Source of the DNA: a virus
Length of the DNA stretch: 64,000 bases
Strand: one strand, 5' to 3'
IMG/VR virus record: IMGVR_UViG_3300046673_000114
Coordinates: 1-64,000 of that record
Shown here: positions 57,768-64,000 of the stretch, piece after piece
Layout: every line of letters begins with the position of its first letter
Position numbering within the stretch: position 1 is the stretch's first letter
Made by a program: the position numbers and the translations under genes
Notes under the pieces: generated by a model
Database searches by the model: none
What the model saw: only the letters and a program-made list of their open reading frames with translations
What the model was told of the DNA's origin: nothing

Positions 57768-58490
57768 ATGAAAGCTCTTTGTCACGTTTCGTATGAGCTA
57801 AAACCTAAAAAACCGTCACTAGCCGCCGGAAAAGTATTCGGTAGCTTTGGGTTAGACTCGGAACAGGGTAAGCGCGAGTATGTGAAACCATTCACTCTCG
57901 AGTTTAAAGAGAGAGACATTATTGCGTTTGTTGGCACCTCTGGAACTGGTAAAACAACCTGCTTACAGCAGCTAAAAGCGCAAACGCTCGGGCTCGACCT
58001 AAACGAGTTAGTTTTCGATAATGATAAAACCGTTATAGAACATTTTAATGATTATGACGTTGGGCTAAAGAACCTAAGCATTTGTGGTCTAGCCGAAGCG
58101 CAACTTTTTATGCGGTATCCATTCGAGCTAAGCGACGGGCAAAGGTATAGGTTTAGAATGGCTCTCGGGCTTAGCGATAAACGAAACGTGTTAGTGTGCG
58201 ATGAGTTTCTAGCCACGTTAGACCGGATAAGCGCGAAAACTATTGCGTTTAGCATTAGAAAACTAATTTCGAATAGCGATAAAATCTTAGCGATAGCCAC
58301 CACACACGAAGATATTCTCGAAGACCTGCAACCGAACATAATCGTTAATTTCGGCCCCGAAGGCGTAGAAATCGCGAATAAAGAGATAATTAAAAAAAAA
58401 TCTCATTTTATAATAATCTCGTCATTGCACGGGGCTCTAGAGCAGATTGGAACCGGTTTAGTAAGTGGCACTACCGAGGAAAAGAAATAG
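57768..58490 (+). CDS. Soluble ABC-type ATPase
   Basis: 240 residues. Walker A GTSGTGKTT (56-64), signature LSDGQRYRFRMALGL (121-135), Walker B VLVCDEFLATLDR (141-153). No membrane partner is near. A GNAT acetyltransferase gene follows after five bases. This resembles a split form of the archaeal COG2401 type, in which an ABC ATPase is fused to an acetyltransferase domain. Role unknown; DNA or RNA modification is one proposal. Confidence 0.75.
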   Translation: MKALCHVSYELKPKKPSLAAGKVFGSFGLDSEQGKREYVKPFTLEFKERDIIAFVGTSGTGKTTCLQQLKAQTLGLDLNELVFDNDKTVIEHFNDYDVGLKNLSICGLAEAQLFMRYPFELSDGQRYRFRMALGLSDKRNVLVCDEFLATLDRISAKTIAFSIRKLISNSDKILAIATTHEDILEDLQPNIIVNFGPEGVEIANKEIIKKKSHFIIISSLHGALEQIGTGLVSGTTEEKK

Positions 58491-58495
58491 GTTTT

Positions 58496-59029
58496 TTGAA
58501 GTATGCGTATATCCTCATTCACGATGACGAACCGATTGCCTTCTGTGGCTTCTCACCACCGGGGCTCGCAAACTCAGTTAGAATTCGTATTTTTCGCGGT
58601 AGCTATAAGAAAATGACGACACGAACGGCAGAAATCATTAATTCTAGGTTTATAAACCTAAGTCGTATCGTTATCGACCCTAGATATAGGGGTGCCGGAA
58701 TTGCTAGTGATTTCGTTAAAGCGTGCTGCTTATATGATGATTTAGTAAAAGAGCGATTCATCGAACTTATTACCTCGATGGGACAGATAAATCAATTCTG
58801 GAAGAAAGCCGGATTTAAAGACTACGGGCAAACGATGAGCGACACCATCGGCGGAACAGTTTCAATCGGCGGTGCTTCGCGAAAGAAGAAAGCAAAGACC
58901 GGGCAACATAATTGGCCCCACGAGAATCAGGGTGGACACGTTCGCTCAGAAACGAAAGCTCAAAGTAAGTTGGCGGTCATGAGATACTATCTACTCGATA
59001 TAAAGAAGGCTAAAGGAGAGAATAAATGA
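58496..59029 (+). CDS. GNAT-family acetyltransferase, ABC-linked
   Basis: 177 residues with TTG start. LSRIVIDPRYRGAGIASDFV is the GNAT acetyl-CoA site (V-x-P-x-Y-R-G-x-G-I), and INQFWKKAGFKDYG is the usual end strand. The C-terminal 50 residues are basic. Mu Mom, which modifies adenine in DNA, is also GNAT-like, and with the ABC ATPase upstream this pair could act on nucleic acid. Overlaps the glutaredoxin start by 4 bp. Confidence 0.7.
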   Translation: MKYAYILIHDDEPIAFCGFSPPGLANSVRIRIFRGSYKKMTTRTAEIINSRFINLSRIVIDPRYRGAGIASDFVKACCLYDDLVKERFIELITSMGQINQFWKKAGFKDYGQTMSDTIGGTVSIGGASRKKKAKTGQHNWPHENQGGHVRSETKAQSKLAVMRYYLLDIKKAKGENK

Positions 59030-59274
59030 TAAAAATATATTCACTGCCGGTATGTCCGAATTGTAAAGTATTAAAAACCACCTTAAAAGAACGTAACATT
59101 ACGTTCGAAGAGGAAGAACTCGGAACACCCAAAGTAAAAACAGAAATGCTTATGCACCACGTTTTTACAGACATGGCACCAGTACTTCGTGTTGATGATA
59201 AATATTATACCTCTATAGAAATCTTTAATGAAAAAGGAGATGTAAAGGTAGACATACTAAATACGCTATCGTAA
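59026..59274 (+). CDS. Glutaredoxin-like protein
   Basis: 82 residues. MIKIYSLPVCPNCKVLKTTL has the CPNC redox centre at 10-13, then APVLRVDDKYY (cis-Pro strand). Full thioredoxin-fold length. Viral glutaredoxins commonly support ribonucleotide reductase, but no reductase is in this window. Confidence 0.8.
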   Translation: MIKIYSLPVCPNCKVLKTTLKERNITFEEEELGTPKVKTEMLMHHVFTDMAPVLRVDDKYYTSIEIFNEKGDVKVDILNTLS

Positions 59275-59275
59275 A

Positions 59276-59527
59276 ATGGCAGACCCTAATACATTAGTAA
59301 TAAACGACGGAGTAAGCGACTACTCGACTGAACCAATACTAGAACAGTGTCTAACCTGCGAGCACGTAAAACTAGACGACGTGCAGGGCGGGGGTCTAGT
59401 CTATAATGTTACGTGCGGCGCGTTTCATACGCCGTATCTTAAATTCACGGCAGAAGGAGAAGGAGATACACTTGTTGTTACCGAAGAGCATTGTAAATAT
59501 CGCGTACGAATAAGAGATGAAAAATGA
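59276..59527 (+). CDS. Small Cys protein (83 aa)
   Basis: EQCLTCEHVKLDDVQGGG, VTCGAFHTPY and HCKYRVR. The C-x-x-C-x-x...C...C-x-x-Y layout is that of the tiny Cys family. Starts one base after glutaredoxin. Confidence 0.5.
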   Translation: MADPNTLVINDGVSDYSTEPILEQCLTCEHVKLDDVQGGGLVYNVTCGAFHTPYLKFTAEGEGDTLVVTEEHCKYRVRIRDEK

Positions 59528-59679
59528 CAACATGGACATTTCCGCCGGAACTCCAAGTGGAAAAGCGATAAACTGTGGAACGATTGGCATTGTCTAGTAG
59601 AATATTATGGTACGATGTGTTTTCAAAAGAAAAGAAGGACTATATGGCTTCCTTAGACGAAAAATCCGCGAGAGAATAG
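59524..59679 (+). pseudogene. Small gene with in-frame TAA
   Basis: ATG 59524 overlaps the previous stop. The frame is open for 51 codons except for one TAA at 59569-59571, after MTTWTFPPELQVEKR. The second part reads ERLALSSRILWYDVFSKEKK and ends LDEKSARE, using the junction repeat. A GTG at 59575 could restart translation. Likely a recent nonsense mutation. Confidence 0.45.
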
Positions 59680-59680
59680 T

Positions 59681-60058
59681 ATGTGGATACTACACGACAC
59701 GACATTTACCTTTTTTGATGATGTATTTATTTTTAGTAAAGCGTTCGAAGTAATAGGCCGCCCTAGTTACGTGATTCTTCATTGGCAGAACGAAAATATT
59801 GCACATTCGATTGTTGATGAAGAGTCATATCGACAAACAAAGGATAAATTACATAATTTAGCTAAGAGATTGCTATCGAGAGATTTATGGCAAATGGCTG
59901 ATTATCATAAAGCGCTTGCTAGGCCGATTATAACGCCCGAAGTCGTTGAAAGACTAGAATCGCTTGTAGGCACGCGCATATATCGAGACTTAGTCACAGG
60001 CATAGAAACGCGCGAAGCCTACTACGGTGAAAAATCGCGAGGGAAAAGATATGACTAA
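59681..60058 (+). CDS. Hypothetical protein (125 aa)
   Basis: ATG right after a junction repeat. N-terminal WILHDTTFTFFDDVFIFSKA is beta-rich; the C-terminal half is helical. Its own end EKSRGKRYD is read from the next repeat. No family. Confidence 0.5.
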   Translation: MWILHDTTFTFFDDVFIFSKAFEVIGRPSYVILHWQNENIAHSIVDEESYRQTKDKLHNLAKRLLSRDLWQMADYHKALARPIITPEVVERLESLVGTRIYRDLVTGIETREAYYGEKSRGKRYD

Positions 60059-60302
60059 ACTAATAATTAGCATAAGTGATGAAAACATAGCGTGCTGGGA
60101 AGAATATAAACTAGATTTAGCTTATGAAGCGCGAAGATGGGCCGAAAAAAGAGAAGTTAAGCTCGGTAAAATAATAATAACCGACGATGAAGCTATCTCG
60201 GGACTTTTCGACTGCGTAGAAGAGGAAGGAATTTTCTGTTGGGACCTTCTATGGAAAATCGTAGAACGAAATGCTTTAGAAGGCGAATTAGAGCCACAAT
60301 AA
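60051..60302 (+). CDS. Acidic protein (83 aa), unknown
   Basis: ATG 60051 after the repeat. TKLIISISDENIACWEEYKL and helical, acidic remainder. Overlaps the previous gene by 8 bp. No family. Confidence 0.5.
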   Translation: MTKLIISISDENIACWEEYKLDLAYEARRWAEKREVKLGKIIITDDEAISGLFDCVEEEGIFCWDLLWKIVERNALEGELEPQ

Positions 60303-60325
60303 CGAAAAATCCGCGCGGGAATAAC

Positions 60326-60550
60326 ATGCCGAATTGTAAAGATTGTGAAAATAACGTATTACCTAACTATTGGCCTCCGTGTGCGTTTAGCGCGCCTAAG
60401 AACATAAAGATGCACGATAAAGAGTGTTCAAAATTTACTCCTATGAAGTTTCCGCATACCTTTTGGCGCGGAATGTCTCATGGCGGCTGTTACATCATAA
60501 ACGAAAAAAGAGAGGTCATAAACGACATTAAATTCGGCCCGTATGACTAA
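60326..60550 (+). CDS. Small Cys protein (74 aa)
   Basis: MPNCKDCENNVL, PPCAFSAPK and KECSKFTPM: tiny-Cys layout. ATG follows the repeat; an open frame to 60239 runs in the previous gene. Confidence 0.5.
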   Translation: MPNCKDCENNVLPNYWPPCAFSAPKNIKMHDKECSKFTPMKFPHTFWRGMSHGGCYIINEKREVINDIKFGPYD

Positions 60551-60570
60551 AAATCCGCGTGTGAGAAGAA

Positions 60571-60816
60571 ATGACTAACGAATCGTTTGATATAATAACA
60601 GAAATTAAATACGCCGACCGTATAACAGGGGATATCGTCGAATATGCTAAAGGCATGGACTCTACAGGAAAAATACATTATTTCTTATTAGAACCGATGG
60701 GTACTAAAACTCGCTGGACTGAATTAAACGAATATGCCTATGAGAAAAATAAATTCGATATGAAAGATTTATTTATGATTGTTCCGAACGAAATAAACCA
60801 CGTAAAGACTCTCTAG
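60571..60816 (+). CDS. Small protein (81 aa), unknown
   Basis: ATG follows the repeat at 60548. Beta-rich with IVEYAKGMDSTGKIHYFLLE. No family. Confidence 0.5.
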   Translation: MTNESFDIITEIKYADRITGDIVEYAKGMDSTGKIHYFLLEPMGTKTRWTELNEYAYEKNKFDMKDLFMIVPNEINHVKTL

Positions 60817-60842
60817 ACTAAAAAATCCGCGTGTGAGATGAA

Positions 60843-61025
60843 ATGACTAACGACACACAATTTATTATAAAAACATTCCATAACGATAGTGTGTATATTA
60901 ACGACGCTATAGACTTAGAAATATCCGACGTAGGCGAATACGACCTTTTAGCCTTAATGAGATTAATCATAATAGAACTAGAGACTCGGCATCTAATCCC
61001 GCAAGATATGGCGTATGAATACTAA
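60843..61025 (+). CDS. Small acidic protein (60 aa), unknown
   Basis: ATG after the repeat at 60819. TQFIIKTFHNDSVYINDAID then a helix. Start MTN-D matches the 60571 gene start (MTN-E), another sign of shared junction sequence. Confidence 0.5.
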   Translation: MTNDTQFIIKTFHNDSVYINDAIDLEISDVGEYDLLALMRLIIIELETRHLIPQDMAYEY

Positions 61026-61048
61026 AAAATCCGCGAGTGAGCTAAACG

Positions 61049-61396
61049 ATGATTAAAAAGTCTAAACGAACCGAAACTAAAGAAGTCGAGGACGTTACCT
61101 ACATCTGCGACCGCTGTGGTAAGGCGGCAAAACGAGGCAATTATACTCCCGCACTTCGAGAATGTTGCATATGTGGTCGGTGGATTTGTCGTTCCTGCGC
61201 TATCGGTTTTGACTCACTTGAATACGAGGGGTATGCTTATGACCGCCCGTATTATCGTGCCTGTCGTGAATGTTTAGATGCTGGCGATTATAGGCAACGA
61301 ATAAAAGAAGCACAAGAAAACGCAGATATGATAAAGGCCGCTGTTTTAAAAGAATGGAGAATGGCGTCTAAAGTGAAAAATTTCGCGAGAGAGTAG
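61049..61396 (+). CDS. Zinc-finger protein (115 aa)
   Basis: YICDRCGKAAKRG, CCICGRWICRSC and YYRACRECLDAG give a RING/FYVE-like double zinc site at residues 19-80. The end KNFARE comes from the next repeat. Could mediate protein contacts. Confidence 0.6.
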   Translation: MIKKSKRTETKEVEDVTYICDRCGKAAKRGNYTPALRECCICGRWICRSCAIGFDSLEYEGYAYDRPYYRACRECLDAGDYRQRIKEAQENADMIKAAVLKEWRMASKVKNFARE

Positions 61397-61400
61397 AATA

Positions 61401-61604
61401 ATGAGCCTAAGAGAAGTACCATGTATCACCTGTAACTATAACATGGAATATTACACTCGTAGTAACGGAAGACTAGAACACTGTGGAGCGAAATGTCTTC
61501 GATTAAGAAAAAGGAGAGCCGTGTATCTAAAAAACAATGGTTGGGTTTGTTGGCATCGTAAATGTGGCCCGAATCAACTAGAAATCGATAAAAGAAGGCT
61601 ATAG
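61401..61604 (+). CDS. Small Cys protein (67 aa)
   Basis: VPCITCNYNMEYY, EHCGAKCLRLRKRRAV and VCWHRKCG. Basic tail. Starts after the repeat at 61373. Confidence 0.5.
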   Translation: MSLREVPCITCNYNMEYYTRSNGRLEHCGAKCLRLRKRRAVYLKNNGWVCWHRKCGPNQLEIDKRRL

Positions 61605-61643
61605 CGCCTCTAGACCCTAAAAAATTCGCGCGTGAGTAGAATA

Positions 61644-61799
61644 ATGAGTAAATGGAGAAACAGATTAAAGAACGAATACGGTAAGAGTATATTATTATGT
61701 TGCTATGATAGGATTCTCTCTAATGAAGAATTAGCTAAACACTACATTAAAGTTAGAAATGCTGTTAACGTATATTGGCTATCATAAGCATATATAAAG
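61644..61799 (+). CDS. Tiny basic protein (51 aa)
   Basis: ATG after the last repeat. MSKWRNRLKNEYGKSILLCC then a helical part, ending in TAA 61797-61799. Last gene before the large non-coding region. Confidence 0.4.
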
Positions 61800-62552
61800 A
61801 AAATCTATATTTTTATTACTAATCATACTACTATTTTTGTATATACGAAAATTATCTCTCTTTTTATTCACATTTGTTATTTAAAACGATAAAATAACTA
61901 TATTTTCTTGATGAATGAGAAAAGCTTGCTAAGGCTATCATTTTAACGAAAGAAAGCTTCTGCTGTCTGCGTTATATAGAGAGCAACGCGAAGTAACAGA
62001 AGAAAAACATAGCTCAGGCGCCTCCAGCGACCTACTAAACTGAAAAAACATAGCTCGACCCTCTCGGCATACATCTTCACACACGAAAGGTATTAGGGTG
62101 GCGTATCATCCCTATAACGGCCTTCTTTGCACTTCGAAAAAAGAAAGGATAAGGTAGTTGCTAGGTGACGCTACATATCGATAGGTAGGGGTCGAAAAAA
62201 GAAAAGAAAGAATAACATCCGGCGAAGTTTAGGTTTAGGGGCTGTGAAGCGCTTCGATACCTCTTTTTCTAGATGAGCACCTAAGGTTAATAATGAATAA
62301 CGCCTACACTTCTTTCTTTTTTCTAACGAAGCAATATGTCTCGGGTAAGTTCTTTAACGAAGCCCGTAGCGGCCATTTCTGAAAATGTTGATAAAGAGAA
62401 ATAACGGTGACTGCCACACCTTCCGTTAGCGCTTTATTCCCGCGATGTAGGAACAATGCTCATCGGTGCGTGTGGTCGAGGCCGTTAAGATACAAAAGAA
62501 GGGTAAGGTATCTTCATCACCACGACTCGCGCGATGAACGTGCGGGTAGGTA

Positions 62553-62584
62553 ACGGACAACAGAACGGACAACCAACGGACAAC
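62553..62584 (+). repeat. Three ACGGACAAC iterons
   Basis: Copies start at 62553, 62565 and 62576, spaced 12 and 11 bases, about one helical turn apart. This spacing is typical of iterons bound by an initiator. Confidence 0.6.
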
Positions 62585-62589
62585 TAATC

Positions 62590-62919
62590 GGCCACTCTCA
62601 ACCCGACCACCCGGCTACAACCGATGACTCATTGGGTGGTGTGGCATTGGTGGAGTGTGGGCCTAGAGGCAAGAAGGCCACTAGGGGTAGTATGTCACCC
62701 ACTACACCATTAGACATAGCCACACTCTCCTTCTCTTCATCACGAGACGAGGGTGAGTCGGGTGGGTGAGGGCGAGTCGCGGGTAGAAGGCCACTCAGCG
62801 ACTTGGCCACTATGCCATCCGAGAAGGTAGGTGTAGTCTATAGATAGGCGGGTGGTGTAGAGTAGACTGATGGGTGTGATAAGGTGGTGGGCTAAAGGCC
62901 ACACGGCCACGTGGGCCAC
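62590..62919. repeat. Seven GGCCAC motifs
   Basis: At 62590, 62676, 62789, 62805, 62897, 62905 and 62914, all on the same strand. The last three lie within 23 bases and include a palindromic GGCCACGTGGGCC. Confidence 0.6.
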
Positions 62920-63180
62920 ATAGCAACAGAGATGAGGCTAGTCTTTGTTAGTTCGTGCATCGAAGAGACGACGAGCGATGGGCTAGGGAAAGAAATACTA
63001 GCAAGGCAACTATAGTATCATCCCTTTATTAATTCTTTAACCCAACCGAGCCACCGGCCTAGGTAGGGGGGTAGGTATACACGGAGAGTAGTTACGGGTG
63101 ACATATCTTGGGCTATAGGCCGACCGACGGATAAAAGGCCGGCGTTATGGCGACCAATTAAAAGAAATCTGCTGGAAAAA

Positions 63181-63345
63181 ATGAGTCTCGCCACCAATCA
63201 GGGCGTGCAAACAGGCAATACGCCCTTCGGGAACGGCGTCAATTTTTCGGAATTCTCTAGAATCTTCGTAGTAAATTCGAAAGTAGCAAAACGGCGATTC
63301 GGTTTCCTAGGCGGTGATAATTTTTCCGAAAATCGAGTCGAGTAA
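63181..63345 (+). CDS. Doubtful small frame (54 aa)
   Basis: ATG 63181 gives TNQGVQTGNTPFGNGVNFSE and stops at TAA 63343-63345. The opposite strand is also open (63198-63383). No ribosome binding site. Either could be a chance frame. Confidence 0.2.
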   Translation: MSLATNQGVQTGNTPFGNGVNFSEFSRIFVVNSKVAKRRFGFLGGDNFSENRVE

Positions 63346-63376
63346 GGAATCGTGCCTTTATATACCCCTACTCGTG

Positions 63377-63390
63377 TTAACATATGTTAA
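63377..63390. promoter_or_regulatory. TTAACANNTGTTAA dyad, copy 6
   Basis: TTAACATATGTTAA, identical to the 56778 copy, 11 bases before the TATA box of the next gene. A bound factor here would block TBP/TFB, as an operator should. Confidence 0.6.
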
Positions 63391-63400
63391 TTTCCTTTAC

Positions 63401-63413
63401 GAAATATATATAA
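63401..63413 (+). promoter_or_regulatory. TATA box of the right-end operon
   Basis: GAAATATATATAA lies about 27 to 35 bases before ATG 63438 without a ribosome binding site, so a leaderless transcript is likely. Confidence 0.6.
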
Positions 63414-63437
63414 CATATTCCGCACTATAGAAATTAT

Positions 63438-63653
63438 ATGTGGACGTGCAGTTGCGGTAGAAACTTTATCGCTCGACCTGACGCTACGGGTGAACTACGA
63501 ACAAAGTGCAGTACGTGTCTAAGTGAAGAGCACCGTAAACTTCCCGAAGTTATGGAACAAACGCGCGCGCGAGAAAGAAGATGGTATGCTAAACATATAG
63601 ACTACCGGCGAGAGTATCAGCGAAATTATCGCGCGCGTCGTAGGGGTGCGTAA
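63438..63653 (+). CDS. Zinc-finger protein, HNH N-terminal-type (71 aa)
   Basis: MWTCSCGRNFIARPD and TKCSTCLSEEHRK are Cys pairs, followed by a basic ARERRWYAKHIDYRREYQRN coil, like the N-terminal half of the HNH proteins without nuclease part. It may be an independent DNA-binding gene or a relic. Confidence 0.55.
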   Translation: MWTCSCGRNFIARPDATGELRTKCSTCLSEEHRKLPEVMEQTRARERRWYAKHIDYRREYQRNYRARRRGA

Positions 63654-63655
63654 CG

Positions 63656-63808
63656 GTGGCCCACTGTGCGGGTTGCGGTAAGACGTTTATCGCGAAGAAA
63701 AAGAAATTGGCTCGAGCTAATAAACGAATATTCGAAGCGCATACGCTATGTTCGCTATGTAAGCATAAAGAATATAATAAGGCGTGGAGAGATAAAGTTG
63801 TTATCTAA
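63656..63808 (+). CDS. Tiny zinc-finger protein (50 aa)
   Basis: GTG 63656. AHCAGCGKTFIAKKKK and LCSLCKHKEYNKAW repeat the plan of the previous gene (C-x-x-C...C-x-x-C plus basic helix). Probably its paralog. Confidence 0.45.
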   Translation: MAHCAGCGKTFIAKKKKLARANKRIFEAHTLCSLCKHKEYNKAWRDKVVI

Positions 63809-63815
63809 GGTAGTG

Positions 63816-63926
63816 ATGGAAATTGGAATATATTTCATAAGCGGTATTCTAGCGATAGGACTTATAATTACTGAAACTCTTTTATTTATAGAACTAAAGC
63901 TTAAGAACCAAAAGAATGCCACGTAG
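63816..63926 (+). CDS. Single-pass membrane peptide (36 aa)
   Basis: ATG 63816 (or TTG 63798). MEIGIYFISGILAIGLIITE is one membrane helix with a Lys-rich tail. No family. Confidence 0.4.
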   Translation: MEIGIYFISGILAIGLIITETLLFIELKLKNQKNAT

Positions 63927-64000
63927 AGCGCCAATTTGGGGTCTTGAACATCTTTCAGATGATGAATACAAGACATCTTTAGAGGGTCGATATAAGGATA
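63916..64000 (+). CDS. 3'-truncated gene at right edge
   Basis: ATG 63916 overlaps the membrane peptide. The visible 28 residues begin MPRRAPIWGLEHLSDDEYKT and the frame is open to the edge of the window. Family cannot be judged. Confidence 0.4.
   Translation, partial: MPRRAPIWGLEHLSDDEYKTSLEGRYKD

Larger units (their letters stand above)
59659..61643 (+). repeat. Repeated junction element AAAAATCCGCGNGNGAG before eight tiny genes
   Basis: Copies at 59659, 60028, 60303, 60548, 60819, 61022, 61373 and 61617, plus one at 53459. Each ends a few bases before the ATG of the next gene. Some lie after the stop of the preceding gene, while others encode its last residues (E/K-K/N-x-A-R-E-stop). The GTGAG or GAGAG part could be the ribosome binding site. 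Confidence 0.8.
61800..63180. other. Large non-coding region, candidate origin or packaging site
   Basis: About 1.4 kb without a convincing gene; frames on the minus strand (such as 62598-62810) are Pro/Ser-rich shadows. It begins AT-rich, then turns GC-rich. It has three ACGGACAAC direct repeats (62553-62584) and seven GGCCAC motifs between 62590 and 62919, plus repeated A/G-rich CGAAAAAAGAAAG stretches near 62137 and 62189. These fit a replication or packaging locus. Confidence 0.5.

Noticed and set aside
62598-62810. 70-codon minus-strand frame in the repeat region
   Set aside because: Pro/Ser-rich product produced by the GGCCAC-type repeats, with no start signal.
63198-63383. 61-codon minus-strand frame
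   Set aside because: No ribosome binding site, overlaps a regulatory dyad and a competing plus-strand frame; both may be chance.

Overview
The window looks like about 64 kb of the genome of a tailed (head-tail, Caudoviricetes-type) virus or provirus of an archaeon, most likely a euryarchaeal methanogen or relative. The archaeal reading rests on an Orc1/Cdc6 replication protein, AT-rich TATA-type promoters with several probably leaderless genes, GGAGGTGA-type ribosome binding sites, a Cys-lipobox lipoprotein with Pro/Thr linkers, and a DUF2769-like Cys-rich protein. The viral reading rests on an ordered morphogenesis module and a terminase pair. Host and virus names cannot be fixed from sequence alone. 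Both ends of the window cut through genes, and no portal, protease or major capsid gene is inside it.

Layout. (1) 1-26060: plus-strand structural operon: head-tail connector (5' truncated), head closure, tail completion and terminator proteins, tail tube, a G/GT tail chaperone pair joined by a predicted -1 ribosomal frameshift at AAAAAAC, tape measure, distal tail protein, then about 13 kb of adhesin genes. The baseplate hub (Tal-like) appears split over two overlapping genes by lectin and LamG insertions. (2) 26070-26920: small membrane proteins that look like a holin/XhlA-type lysis cassette, closed by a terminator. (3) 26920-41350: accessory and early region with three tnpB genes that lack tnpA, strings of tiny zinc-finger-like genes, a SWIM protein, a lipoprotein, Orc1/Cdc6 beside a candidate origin, and a single-strand-binding-like protein. 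(4) 41440-53700: a tnpA remnant, a DNA methyltransferase, nucleases, a glycosyltransferase plus nucleotide-sugar dehydrogenase, repeated HNH endonucleases, a second copy of an unusual TIM-barrel-like enzyme fused to a lectin propeller, and many tiny genes. (5) 53700-59530: ParB-like protein, terminase small subunit, an apparently truncated terminase large subunit followed by an HNH gene, HD hydrolase, an ABC ATPase + GNAT pair, and glutaredoxin. (6) 59520-61800: tiny genes separated by a repeated junction element. (7) 61800-63440: mostly non-coding, with iteron-like and GGCCAC repeats. (8) small genes up to the right edge.

How it fits together. The structural genes build a long, flexible tail (the 1158-residue tape measure predicts about 170 nm) ending in an elaborate carbohydrate-binding tip. 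Two paralogous TIM-barrel-like proteins, one in the tail operon and one in the accessory region, are candidates for a host-envelope-degrading enzyme family. The glycosyltransferase/dehydrogenase pair may alter host surface sugars. Regulation probably uses a palindrome, TTAACANNTGTTAA, found six times in intergenic or gene-end positions. At least six close HNH paralogs and three TnpB elements show heavy colonisation by homing and transposon-derived nucleases.
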